Shown here in pieces: positions 1-11,222 of a stretch of 64,000 nucleotides of DNA. Origin of the DNA: Gamsiella multidivaricata (taxonomy: Eukaryota; Mortierellomycota; Mortierellomycetes; Mortierellales; Mortierellaceae); contig NW_026251717.1 of NCBI RefSeq assembly GCF_025024155.1, forward strand, positions 434,001 through 498,000. Reading direction: 5' to 3'. Both the position numbers and the translations under genes were made by a program. How positions within the stretch are numbered: the first letter of the stretch is position 1; each line of letters begins with the position of its first letter. The notes under the pieces are model-generated. The model was not told the DNA's origin, made no database searches, and saw nothing but the letters and a program-made list of their open reading frames with translations.

Positions 1-618
1 CCTGAATTTCATGACAGCTTTGTCGTGAGCGCGATCAGGGCAAGTTTGAAGCAGATTAAGGATACCAGCCAACACATGTGTTTATATGCCATGTTGCTGA
101 CGAGTGCTTATGCCATTTATTCCCTGCTTTTAGCTGAAAATGAAAGACCGGTGTGGTGTGGTAAATCCACATTCAGTGCAGGCGGGTAGCCAGGTACAAG
201 GATCAGGCACCTCCCTTGATATGATACGATGAGTGGAATTGATGCAGGACATTCATACGATCATATCAAGCAAGGACTGTGTACAGTGGTTTAGCTAGAG
301 CGTCCCCTCTGTAGATCTTGAGAAGTTTGCAATATTTATTACATATTGAAACGAGCTCCTGCGTGTCGTCATCCTGGGAACTACCAGAAGAGTGTCATTT
401 GCTGCATAGCCTTCGTTGCTTGAGTGATACTGTGTTTCTTCTCGAGCCATGAACTAAGCTCATGCTCGGATCCTCTTTCTTTTTACGACAAAAAGCGATG
501 CGCTGCTCGTCAGTCATCGTGATATGTGGGGATCCTTTGGAAGTCATGATAATTTGCGGTTGCTAGGATTGCCCTGTACAAATGGATGTACGTACAGTAT
601 CTATTAATGTCAGGGTGC
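1..618. other. Left-edge sequence without a recognisable gene
   Basis: No open frame longer than about 60 codons has any recognisable motif here. The stretch ends where the first 590-base repeat copy begins. It may be the 3' or 5' flank of a gene outside the window. Nothing else is seen. Confidence 0.5.
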
Positions 619-1208
619 ATACATTTGAGTTGCCCGGGCAACTCGGGTCAACTCATTCTGACCCAGAATAATGTCCACTCAAATGAAGGGAGCAATTACA
701 AAAATAAAAACAAAATGTCCACTCAGGCCTAAACGGCCTTTCCTCCCCTACTCGATCTCTGCACTTCTCACCTCTTGCAGCCATGCGAAATGTTGCAATA
801 TCTGCGATTGAGACAGCCCTTTGCAAAGGGATCCAACAAATTTTATTCGGCTGCGATGATCGCGCGCCATTGAACAGCGAGATTGAGAGAGGAGACATGC
901 GCTTTATCCTTCATCGAAGATATGGATCAAACCGTACCAGCACCATGTTCTGCCACTTCAAGGAGGCATGCATCAACAGAGCTACACTTACCCCAGGCGA
1001 AGAAGACTAGGCTGATGCTGAGCTTGGTGGTGCCTATGAAAGCGAATAAATGGAGTATGGGGGTGAGTTGGGAGTGGGTTGGGAGCGTAGGAGTGAGAAA
1101 TGGGATGAATGATCCAGTCTGTCTTTATTTTTGGGTGCAGGCGCAATTTGAGTTGACCCAGGCGTCATTTGAATGGACGTTAATGAGTTAACCTGAGCTG
1201 CCCGGTCA
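619..1208 (+). repeat. 590-base repeat, copy A (MITE-like or long terminal inverted repeat)
   Basis: This block recurs at 3671-4260 in inverted orientation, with the same length and, by eye, only a few percent mismatch. Each copy is also bounded by its own imperfect inverted repeat of 31 bases: here 627-657 pairs with the reverse complement of 1182-1212, with 5 mismatches. An ATTT follows the right end and precedes the left end, which could be a 4-base target duplication. Short open frames inside are repeated in both copies but resemble no protein family. A non-autonomous DNA transposon is the simplest reading. The alternative is that the pair forms the long ends of a 3.6 kb foldback element. 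Confidence 0.75.
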
Positions 1209-3670
1209 ATTCATTTGTTTTCACTCATAATATATTCGTTTACTGATTTTCAGCTGTTTAAAGCAGTGCTTTATTTCGTCTGAGTGCGTTTGAGCACGTC
1301 TTTATCGCACAAAAATGGCTCGCCAACCATTTTAGTATTTCTTTTCCTCCTCACTCCCTACCAGCACGAAAGTCTCTTTGCTATTGCTGCAGGCAAAAGC
1401 AATAGCGATGAAGAAGAAAGAATTTCTTCCGCAGAGGATGTTTCTTTGTGGATCTCATGTTCACTGTGTTCTTGTCGTTTATTCTTGTCTTCTCCACGAG
1501 GAATCGGGTTTATCGAATCGCAATCGCTTGCATGCACTGGTCGAGGTGATATTAGTATATTTCGCATTAGAGATAACGTTCTTGTCCTTTCATAGAATGG
1601 TGGCGCTGCGTCCGCCGCCTCTTCTTTGCTGCAGTAAATACGACCCATGCAGCATAACAAACGCACGTTGATGCAGTCAATGTTTTATGTTTTCCGAATC
1701 TGATGCAAACTTTATTGGCAGTGCTCGCTTGGGCTGAGTCGCGTGTGGTTGGTGCGCACTCCTTTTTTAAGGTTGTTAAGAAACCACGCGAACAGAACAT
1801 CAGTAACTTTCAACAACCTTCATGAAATTGGCGGCAACATGTTCGCCACCATGCACTTTCATTGTCAAAAGTACACTCATCGCTGGCAAAAGCGATGTTG
1901 ATGCAAGTCGGGCTCGTAGTGGACAGCACTGAATGACGATTCCTTTTTTCTCTGATGAGCCGTGCGCGTTGTTCGCTCACTCCCAGGCACACGCTCACTA
2001 CCGTCTCGTTCCCCATAGTCCGCCTCTCAGTTCGCAGCGGCCATATGAGCCCTCCGGTCTCCGTAGACCCCTTGCTACCGACTCAGCCACCGACCACGCG
2101 GCACATTTAAAGTTCGACTTTGTTCTTTCTCTTTCTTCCCCACCTCCTCCACCTCCTCCACACTCTTCCCCACTCTTCCCCACGCGCTCTACGGCAAGTT
2201 TCTTTCCAGGTACGTATGATATAAGTATATAAGTTATTTTTCTTTGCTCTTCACCTTCCACTCTCCACCCTCCACCCCATACCTCTTCACTTCACTGACA
2301 CAACCTCGCCTTTCGTCCTTTACCCAGTCCCACTCTCCTCCACCCCACCTCCACCTCTTGTGCTCACTCTCGTCAGCAGCCCTCCTCCACACGCACTCTC
2401 GTCAGCAACCCTCCTCCACATGCACTCTCGTCAGCAAGCCCACTCCACTAGATAGAAAATATAGAGGTCCCAGGAGTTTTGACTTCGATCCTGGGACTGT
2501 AACCCCTCACCCTTGCGTGCCCTCGGCAGTAGATAGTCATAGAGGTCCCAGGAGTTTTGACTTCGATCCTGGGACTGTTACCCCTCACTAATTGCGTGCC
2601 CTCGGCAACCCATCCCAGGTTTTCAACCTGTGGATTATACCCGCTCCCCAGAGGGTTTATTAACCCTAGCAGTGCATTTGGGCCGGGAGCACCAAATTCC
2701 CCACTCCCCTACTCCCCTCAGGTTATCATCACCTCTGGTCGTGCCTTCGGGCCAAGGAGCTTCGCCTTTTCTTCACGCAAAAACAAAAGAGTTCCTGAGA
2801 ATGTTTCTGAACCCTTTTTTTTATCCACTTGGTCTCTTTGGGCCTTGTGCGGTTTTTTTTTCGGAGTACGATGACTTGCAACCTACCCGTGGTGTACTCT
2901 GCACAACCTTTGCAATCAAGGTTGACTGATAGCAAGTTGAGCCGATGGCGCCGATAGGAATTGTAGGAATAACAGACAATGCAATAAAGAATGAATCCTT
3001 TAAACAATCTATTTGAGTGACTTTATGGTGGCAATGACATACAGACGAGTAAACGAAGGCGCGTCCATCTGCATGCTGTGCTAGTAATTTGGATCACGAC
3101 CTCTTTGCTGCGATCTCCAAGGCAATGCAAAGGAGTCAAATTTATTTGGCAACGCCGGTACGACAGCCTACTTCGACGGGTCCTTGCAAGCCCAACTTGA
3201 ATACCACAGATCGTCTTATACATGAAATGGTGTAATGCAAGCGCTTCAGCCCAGACGAAAGCGCAAACGCGAACTAGCGATATGTCCTTGCCAGCTAGAA
3301 AGGAAACCGGCTTTGATTTTGAACACTGGAAGTATCAGGCTAGAGTCGACAACGGACGATGTACAAAGATAATCTCGCGAATGCAGATCAGCATATTCTC
3401 CCAAGCAGGGCACATCAAACGATGCAGCATCGCCTGCTTGGTTGCCCAAAGTGCTGCATTTGGCACCAGCACGCCGGTTAACTACGGTGTCTGGAGCCTT
3501 AAAGGTTCAGAGCTGCCCGCATTAAACCATCCATCCCATGTAAAAAAACCAGAGATCAAGAGATAACACCTCAATCACGAAAACCAACCACACACCAGGC
3601 GGTTCAAAAGGTCGTATTCCTCAAGCAGGTGTATTTTTTTTCTTTCTTATTATCATAAAGGATGGCAAGC
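1209..3670. other. Anonymous spacer between the two inverted 590-base repeats
   Basis: About 2.5 kb with no recognisable coding potential. It holds CT-rich low-complexity DNA around 2130-2420, a duplicated 78-base unit at 2461-2607, and scattered short open frames on both strands without domains. If the flanking repeats are the ends of one element, this is its cargo, and no transposase is visible in it. Confidence 0.5.
2461..2607 (+). repeat. Two tandem copies of a 78-base unit with a perfect hairpin
   Basis: Units start at 2461 and 2539. Each contains GTCCCAGGA, a 13-base loop and TCCTGGGAC, so a 9-base-pair stem can form. Each unit ends with the shared string GCGTGCCCTCGGCA. The copies differ by one or two substitutions and a one-base indel, so the duplication is fairly recent. 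Confidence 0.8.
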
Positions 3671-4260
3671 TGACCGTGCAGCTCAGGTCAACTCATTAAC
3701 GTCCATTCAAATGACGTCTGGGTCAACTCAAATTGCGCCTGCACCCAAAAATAAAGACAGACTGGATCATTCATCCCATTTCTCACTCCTACGCTCCCAA
3801 CCCACTCCCAACTCACCCCCATACTCCATTTATTCGCTTTCATAGGCACCACCAAGCTCAGCATCAGCCTAGTCTTCTTCGCCTGGGGTAAGTGTAGCTC
3901 TGTTGATGCATGCCTCCTTGAAGTGGCAGAACATGGTGCTGGTACGGTTTGATCCATATCTTCGATGAAGGATAAAGCGCATGTCTCCTCTCTCAATCTC
4001 GCTGTTCAATGGCGCGCGATCATCGCAGCCGAATAAAATTTGTTGGATCCCTTTGCAAAGGGCTGTCTCAATCGCAGATATTGCAACACTTCGCATGGCT
4101 GCAAGAAGTGAGAAGTGCAGAGATCGAGTAGGGGGGGAAAGGCCGTTTAGGCCTGAGTGGACATTTTGTTTTTATTTTTGTAATTGCTCCCTTCATTTGA
4201 GTGGACATTATTCTGGGTCAGAATGAGTTGACCCGAGTTGCCCGGGCAACTCAAATGTAT
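3671..4260 (-). repeat. 590-base repeat, copy B (inverted relative to copy A)
   Basis: This is the reverse complement of 619-1208. The outer end reads as a mirror of copy A, including the ATACATTTGAG start. The inner end diverges from copy A just after the shared GGTCA, so copy B has not kept the last few bases of the short inverted repeat or the ATTT seen next to copy A. The outer junctions of the pair carry TA on both sides (620-621 and 4258-4259), which fits a TA target duplication if the two copies belong to a single element. Confidence 0.75.
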
Positions 4261-4705
4261 ACACTCTTAATGCAATGATTGAGAACAAGGCTATTGTCAG
4301 TTCAGCAACGGATATCGAAACTTTAAAATCACCCATTCTGTAAAGGAAATAGCCAGACCGGACCCAGAGGGGTTCCTTTATAAAGAGTTGACTGTATGTC
4401 GTTTTATTTCTGTGCATTTCACTGCAATTTCATTCTTGCTTCCAACATGAGAACGAGCAATTTATCGTTTTGATGCTTTGTAGAGTAGAGGAAACAAATC
4501 GGCATTCGAACAGTTCCCCCTTTGAGTTAGACCAGCAGCTGAATAGTCTTGAGCAAATATCCCCATTAGTATGACAGCAAATTCCATCTCTTGGGGTAGA
4601 GCGTAGCGTCTTGGCTCAGAGCGGTGGGGTTTCTCCTATCTCGGGACTCAACCCTGTACGAGAACAAGGTTAGTAGAATGAGAAATTAATTTGACCCGAC
4701 ACGTA

Positions 4706-4853
4706 CAGTCCTCTCTCATTTTCGATACTTTTTTTCGTCGAAAGTGAGATCGCTAAAGATTCCAGCGATTCTATTGGCTGGAGGGGCATTTTCAGTCAAT
4801 CAGAGTACTCTATATCTAGGCTCGTAGCACTCTGCCCTCCATCATCCCCATCC
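4706..4853 (+). repeat. Left terminal inverted repeat of the pogo-class transposon
   Basis: 148 bases, an exact reverse complement of 7670-7817. Just inside it the sequence turns into a run of CATCCT/CATC units up to about 4890, mirrored by GGATGA units inside the right end, so looser symmetry continues inward past the exact match. Confidence 0.95.
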
Positions 4854-4950
4854 TCATCTTCATCCTCATCCTCATCCTCATCGCCACCGCTCCTAGGCGT
4901 ACTGATTTCAATATATGTATTTTTTTTATGCAAAGGGATATCAATAAATA

Positions 4951-7612
4951 TCATCGTGGCATGACTACTCTGGTGTGTGCTGGCTTGACGGTCTTGCTTG
5001 CTGGCGGAAAACGTTTGTTGACCCGCGCTTGCTCGACGCGCAGAGCTGCCTTCTTCTTGTTGAATGCCTCCATCTTGGATCTGTAGTCTTCGGCGAAGGA
5101 CGTACGGTAGCTCTTTGAGGCGTCATCCATGCGTTTGCTCATGAGAGTATCTGCAAGCAGCTCCACTTGTTTCCTGTATCGCCTGTGCTTCTTTGAGGTC
5201 ATCAAAACTGCAGCGGCACTCAATAGATTGACGATATTCTCGCCAACAGCTTTGTCCCCTGTGACCTCCTCCTCTTCACTCTCCCAATGCTCGTCGATAG
5301 ATCCTTCCTCCTCAGTCGAAGTTGTTTGTGGTCCCGACTGGTCAGTGTCAGAGTACTCTGAGGAAGCCAATTGCTCGACTCGGCTCATATAGACGCGGCT
5401 GTGTAAAGGCTTGTTGATATGTTTGGGCTTCAGAGGAGACCCTCTGTCGTTGGTTACCACCAAGAATGGATTGGGCACCACCACGAAATCGTCGTCTTCC
5501 GCGCCTTCGCCATCACTTGTGCTCTCTAGCCAGTCGCCATCCAAAAGCTCCGAACCCGTCTGTAGTGACAAGAAGAAGGACATGAAATCGGGGTCCTCCT
5601 GTAGTTGATCAATGACTTCGCATATGTAAGGCGAGCCATCCAAAAGTTTCGCGGTTGAAGCCAGCAGCTTCTCATGGCTCTCAAGAGCACCCATGATTGA
5701 AACACCTCTTGATATTGCTGACGAAGAGCCATCTTCTGGGACGAGGGCGTTTTGTTCCGCGGCGTCCATTAAAATATCTAGGACTGGCGTTGTTGACGAG
5801 CCGCTCTGACCTTGGTCTCTGCCACTCACTGAGTCGTGGTAACCCTGCACCCTGAACCGATGGAGAATGTTTTGCTGGGTCTCCTTGAGCGCCGCAACCA
5901 CCTCCTCTTCTAAACAAGTGTGCGTTGAAAGTTGCTGTTTTTGGGCCTCGCCGAAAATGGGGACGTGTCTGAAGCAGCTCCGGATGGACTTGCCTTCCAC
6001 CTCGTTCCAGGCAGCAGCTATCATGTGCCATCCTTCGAGGTTGGACACCCTAAAAGACCCATCCTTCTTCGACTTCATGGCCTTGTCGACTGCCTTGGCC
6101 CTCCTCGTGTTTTTTTTTCCCTTGCTGGCCGCTTTAGGAGGCGCATTGGGGTCTGGCACTGGCTGGGAGGATTTGAAGACACGTAACTTTAGGATGAGAT
6201 TACGATACCGCCTCTTGAAAACAGCAATGATTCCTGCGTCCAGGGGCTGTGTTACTGATGTCGAGTTCGGCGGCAGAAGCAGCAGTTTGATGTTCGGAAA
6301 ATCGACACTGCACCGTTCTACCACTGCATGGCATGATGCATTGTCGATGAGCAGGACCACGCGCCGATCAGGGTCCTCCGCGACGATGTCCTGCTGGAAC
6401 TGGCGCAGCCAGTGGGTAAAGGTATACTTGGTCATGTAATCTGCTCGCTTGTTAGTCTGCCGCTTCTGCGCCTGGGTATGCTGTGAAGTGGCCTCCTGTT
6501 GCTGGTGTTGTGTATTGCCAGGTGCGCCATCTTGTCCACTAGCGTCATGATGCTGTTGCTGGGCGACTGCCGCTGCTTTAGCTGCCTTGGACTTGCGTGG
6601 TTGCTTTGCAGTATCCCATGGCATGACATCCACCAAGCGCTGCAGCGTTTCATCTTTCCTGAAGCCAGAAGCAAGGTTTTCGCCTAAATGGATCCAAATA
6701 TGATCAACATGGCATCCAGCATAAAAAAATAAAAATAAAAATAAAAATAAACCATGTCTCTCCTCGTTCCGAATATCAACTTCTGACAGGATACTTACTG
6801 AGAATAAAAGGCTTTCGCTTGTCGCTTCCTGTGGCATTGGTGCAGAAGAGAATGGAGACGCGCGATGCTGGAATGGCTGCTCCGGCCTTCATCTCGACAT
6901 CGAGCGTCCAACTTGAGGTGGTCTGCAGGTAAAGGCCAGTCTCGTCGGCGTTGTAGATGTCATTCAGATCATAGGTCGCAAGAATTGACTTGAGACCCTC
7001 CACTTGCCCCGCTATCGCATCCCAATCAACCGACCCTGCCTCGCCCATCAGCTTATGAAACGACAGTCCCCAGGTGGCCTTGAAACTGGCTACCCAACCG
7101 GACGAGAATCTAGGCTTTTCAAACGTGAGTGGTCCATTTCTTTCCACAAGCAGGTCGTATACCTCTCCTGCAAGCAACTGTAACAGCCATTGATCTACCG
7201 GCACGTTCATTTTACGGAGACGTTGGATCTCCTGGTGAAGAATCGTCTCGACTGGATAAAACTCGCGGATGTGGGCTTTGGTGTAGCACCTTGTATCCAA
7301 AGAGCCGGTAGGCATTTTGTTGATAAAAGGCCTCATTTTTATGAGTCGGGTGATCGTTTTAGGTGGCAGCTTGTTAGCCGTCTCAAAGTCTTTCATTGAT
7401 GGTGATAATTCTGGTACAGGATTGCCAAGCAGGTCCTGATAGCCTCTGTGAAAGATATCCCAATTGTCCATGATCCGCTTTTTGCTAGCAAGTGTCCAAC
7501 TACCGCGACCTGCGTCCGACAATGAAGCGTCCTCGCTCGACTTAGGTCGGTCCAGCGCGTCTGCAATCTTAGGAAGCATGGGTAGAACGTGGTGAGAGGG
7601 ATTATGGAGCAC
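4951..7612 (-). CDS. Pogo/Tigger-like transposase with CENP-B-type DNA-binding and DDE_1 catalytic regions
   Basis: Cuts and pastes the surrounding element, presumably in the nucleus. Two exons, 7612-6799 and 6683-4951, are joined by a 115-base GT-AG intron that keeps the frame and gives 848 residues. The N-terminal part has a CENP-B/Tc5-like segment (SSGWVASFKATWGLSFHKL, near residue 170-190). The catalytic core shows three expected acidic sites: NADETG late in exon 1, LLIDNASCH, and QPLDAG within a PPNSTSVTQPLDAG motif, a DDD triad as in pogo-type enzymes. A long acidic and basic C-terminal tail of about 400 residues follows and has no recognised domain. No stop or frameshift interrupts it, so it may be active. 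The start lies 58 bases inside the right terminal repeat. Confidence 0.9.
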
Positions 7613-7669
7613 TGGTACTGGCGATGCTAGTGATGCTGGGAACGCTGGCGAGGATGAGGATGAGGATGG

Positions 7670-7817
7670 GGATGGGGATGATGGAGGGCAGAGTGCTACG
7701 AGCCTAGATATAGAGTACTCTGATTGACTGAAAATGCCCCTCCAGCCAATAGAATCGCTGGAATCTTTAGCGATCTCACTTTCGACGAAAAAAAGTATCG
7801 AAAATGAGAGAGGACTG
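7670..7817 (-). repeat. Right terminal inverted repeat of the pogo-class transposon
   Basis: Exact partner of the left repeat. The inner edge runs into GAGGATGAGGATG-type units near 7650. The first base beyond the repeat is the T of the TA target duplication. Confidence 0.95.
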
Positions 7818-9780
7818 TATCATGAATTATAGTTACTTACCTTCTGGCCAAGGCATTGTGCCCAAGCAGCGATTCCAACACTTTCGCCTCGTGCTTCAGA
7901 ATTTTTTTCCCTCTTGTAAATTTCGAACGTCCGAAGTCGATGAAAAAGAACTGCGAGTTTACACCATCGCGCCGCACCACAGTGTTGTGCGGTCGAATAT
8001 CACCATGCAGGACACCTAGCCTGTGGATTGCTGACAGTGCCGCCCGGATCTTTTTCCGATCAGATGAATCCAAGTGTTCTTCGCAGAGGTTAGGTCCTAC
8101 AAATTCCGTGACCAGAATCATCTCCAGTTCATTTGCTATTCCGGCTATCTTCAACTTGGGTATCCATTACCCTTGCAGTTTCTGCAGAGCCTGGTAAACT
8201 CTTGCCTCATGCTCTAACTCATGAACAACCTCTCGCTGATTCCATCTGTCGGCTTTTTTGAGCACAACATCCTCGTTCGGCCATGACGCCCGGAACGTAC
8301 GGGCACCTTCTTCACCTTGAGCGATAAGCTCCATGTTTTCGAAGGCAGGGATAGTGATAAGCTCTCGTTCCGTGACCCTTGACTGTTCCCTGGCACTGTA
8401 TTACCATATAGTATGGGATGGTTAATCATCTATGATGAAAAAAAAAAAATCCAACCGGAATGCATCAACCTATTTGTTTCTACTTCGCGTAAAAATGCAC
8501 TTCATTCCTTGCCTTAAGCTTCCGCCAGAGCTTGGCTTCCAGTCGCGATCACGTTTCGCAGCCTTGTATTCAGGCTGCTCGTTTGTGAGCATGTTGTCAA
8601 CATTAGACTTATCGAGACTGTCCGGCTGCCATTCAACGTCCCTGTCTGCCGTCCTGACCAATCACAAGTAACATTGAAGTAATGTTGGCCCTGTGCTGTC
8701 GAACTGGATTGTAGGCGAGACTAGGATGTCGTTCTCACGCTCCTTGACTCTCTTGATAAACCAAGTCTGGGTGTAGGTAGACAGTACGCCATATCGAAAC
8801 CCGTTGGACCGCATGTATCTGAATATCTGCTCTAGCGCACTAGCCGGGCCTTGTGCCCGTGATCCTTGTGTCTGATAAGCGGCTGGTTAACTGGTGCCAT
8901 CATCCAAATGCAGGGAGGAGGGCTTTTTCATTTCGATCGGAAATAATACTGAGTCGAAGTCATCCTGGCGTGAGCATACCAGATCGGGAATACCATATAG
9001 CAGACCCGCGGAACTGAGAGTGTCTGCAAAGGGGGGCAAGCTTTGAACGGAACCGACATTGCGGCGGAAGAATTCGAGCAGACTTTGCTCGATTGTAAAC
9101 CTCCTGTCTTGTAGAAAGCTTGGACGTGGATGGATTGGCTCAGTCTCAAGTGGCATTTGGCGCACCAGGGCTAAAAAATCATCCTACACGGCAACTGACG
9201 CAGGGGTCAACGAATATGTACGAGTCGTGTCGGTCGTCGCCCCGTGTATTCTTCGGTCTATGTCGGTAACAGGTTCCAAAACACGTTGCACGAACTGGCG
9301 CTCTGATATAAGGTCTGTATATTGAATTACAAGAAGAGCAGGAAAAGCGACAAGAAAAGATTAGGTCAAGAATCAGTATTTCGCACAAAAAAAACAGATA
9401 CAGCGGGCAAATCCAAGTCCATGCACCATTAGGAATGTAACTCGCGATGTATTACCTGGTGGCCGCTGAACAATTATGTGAATTGTTTTCTTGGCTGGTG
9501 TGTCTGGAAAGACATCAGAGACGTCGTCTTTTGGGCTGAGCTCTGTCCTGGAATCGATCCCGTTCAGGAAGACCGCATTGCGGACGTTGGCAGCGATGAC
9601 AGGAACCGAGACACGCCAGACTATGAGCACATCTGCTGCGACATCAGCAAAAGCGACAGTCTTCTTGGCTTTGATGAGATTCTTGAGGTTACTGATGGTT
9701 TCCGTAGGTGGTATCGAAACTGAAAACGCCCTCGACGTGGGTTCTCCGTCAGTGAGACAAAAGAGAATGAGATTGGGCAT

Positions 9781-11222
9781 GGTCGAAACTAAGCGTGATT
9801 GAGTGAACAGATAACGTAGTTTGTTGGCATATGTAGGAGGACAAGGACGAAGAGGGAAAGAGTGTAGAGAAGAAGAGAGAAGAGCACTATGGCAGAAAAG
9901 AGGAAGAAAGAGAGAACCAGAGGAAGGACAAGAATGAGATGAGGTCTGTCAAAATGGTCTGTGCGTTGCCACTGTTTTCAGGGCGTGTGACAATTGCAAA
10001 CCTCCTTTCCGGCACGACGTGTCTAAAGTTGCTGTGTTTGCAGGTATGGAGGCTGGCACAAAATCCATGCAAAATAGTATATTACAGATGCTCCTCATCT
10101 CTTTACTCTTCATGTCTATTCCTGTCAGCACGCCGTATGTATTAGGTAAGAGTACACTTTTATGGATGCCGTGCAGGAATCGGCCAGCCCAGACTGACTA
10201 TCAAACGTCAGAGGACCTATGGCTACAGTAATGGCGCATCTGCATCCAACGAGCCCCTGCACTCGACGCGAGCATTGAACTCTTAAGCGGCGACCCCGAG
10301 GGTGGATGTGGATCCTGTTCATTGCGCTTCCTTGAAATCTGTTCATTACAGATAGAGCCCCCTTGAGCTTCAATGCCTGGAAGGAAGCGAGCTCTAGGCT
10401 TTACGTTAAAGACCCAGGGTTGCGATCTAGGTCTGGCGGCAAGATGTCCAAAGGTGTGCTCATTGCGTGTAGAATGTCCCAAGTCCAACACCATGCAGTC
10501 TAAACCCGTCCATTGCAATCGATGCTCTCTGCCTTGGGGCCTAGTTTTTGGATCAGCTGAGCAAAACATCAAAGCTGAGACGCGGCTGCTTTCCATGGGC
10601 TTGTTGTATAATCAAATGACAGTTACTTACTTTTTTTTTTTTTTTTTATTTTTTTTTTTTTGGCCTTCTTGCCTTTGTTTGTCGAGAACATGTCTTCATA
10701 GAAATAATTGCTCTGCAGCATGGGACGTGAGAGCGATTGGCACAGCTCACAGCAACAATAAACGATACCAAATATATTTATTTTAACAGAACACGCGAGT
10801 AATGATCAGAGGATAGAGCATCATTCCAATGCTAAACCAGGGAATATTCATTGAACTTGAGAGAAAGCTGTTCGGTGTTCAGACTTGATCCCATGTGGGT
10901 ACCAAGAGCGACCTGAAGAATATACCTATGTAAGGACACGTCAAGACGCGTCAAGGCTCTATGGGGGATCATCAGGTGTGTTCTGTGCGCCATAGGAAAT
11001 AAGGTTGATTGCCATGCCAGTAAGGCAGAGTCTATTTTGTTTAATCAGCTGTGCTGCAAATATAAACCCAATCGAAACAGTCTAAACCTCTCACGGCGTA
11101 TGCCTGAGCGTGAAAGAGACCTTATGCGAGATGGATATCGCGCCTACAAGCAACGCATCGGTGCTCCTCTCGTCCTTGTTCTTAAGGGCAACACAAAACA
11201 ACTGAGGGTTTCAAGGCACAGC
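9781..11222. other. Intergenic stretch, 5' of the CRN pseudogene and 3' of the augmin-like gene
   Basis: About 1.4 kb. It has an A/G-rich block at 9840-9940 just upstream of the CRN start and a T-rich tract near 10630-10662. Opposed frames of 131 and 137 codons at 10201-10786 overlap each other and lack any motif or splice support. No gene is called. Confidence 0.5.

Larger units (their letters stand above)
4706..7817 (-). mobile_element. Complete pogo/Tigger-class (Tc1/mariner superfamily) DNA transposon, 3112 bases
   Basis: The element begins CAGTCCTCTCTC and ends with the exact complement, with 148-base terminal inverted repeats that are identical at every position. A TA dinucleotide lies directly outside each end (4704-4705 and 7818-7819), the target duplication expected for this superfamily. 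It carries one transposase gene on the minus strand. Perfect repeats and an open transposase frame point to a recent insertion. It sits inside the final intron of the broken CRN gene, in the same orientation as that gene. Confidence 0.95.
4566..9780 (-). pseudogene. Broken Crinkler (CRN) family effector gene: header, nuclease-like and kinase-like regions
   Basis: Crinklers are modular proteins of oomycetes and early fungi. They have a ubiquitin-like header followed by toxin-like C-terminal domains and are thought to act in host or competitor nuclei. Here the minus strand shows a header-like exon at 9780-9456 (LILFCLTDGE near the start). It is followed by a PD-(D/E)XK-like region (GIPDLV near 8990, PIEMKKP near 8930) and a kinase-like region with LHGDIRPHN near 8005 and FIDFGRSK near 7940. 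An acceptor at 9315 joins the second exon in frame. The frame is then interrupted by stops at 9186-9184 (TAG), 8889-8887 (TAA), 8664-8662 (TGA) and 8169-8167 (TAA), and one splice around 8470-8405 cannot be joined in frame. The last intron (7840-4654) contains a whole transposon, and a 28-codon tail exon follows at 4653-4566. The family assignment is fairly secure; activity is very unlikely. Confidence 0.72.

Noticed and set aside
653..1191. Open frames on both strands inside the 590-base repeat, repeated in copy B
   Set aside because: They are conserved only because the two repeat copies are alike; they carry no domain and overlap on opposite strands.
3222..3566. Plus-strand frame of 114 codons
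   Set aside because: No motif and no splice or leader support, and an opposing frame covers part of it. It lies in the spacer between repeats.
8662..8664. In-frame TGA in the CRN gene as possible selenocysteine
   Set aside because: TAA and TAG codons also interrupt the same frame, so recoding is a poor explanation; fungi of this kind are not known to use selenocysteine widely.
10201..10786. Overlapping frames of 131 (minus) and 137 (plus) codons
   Set aside because: Mutually overlapping, with no recognisable domain; the plus frame ends by translating a T-rich tract.
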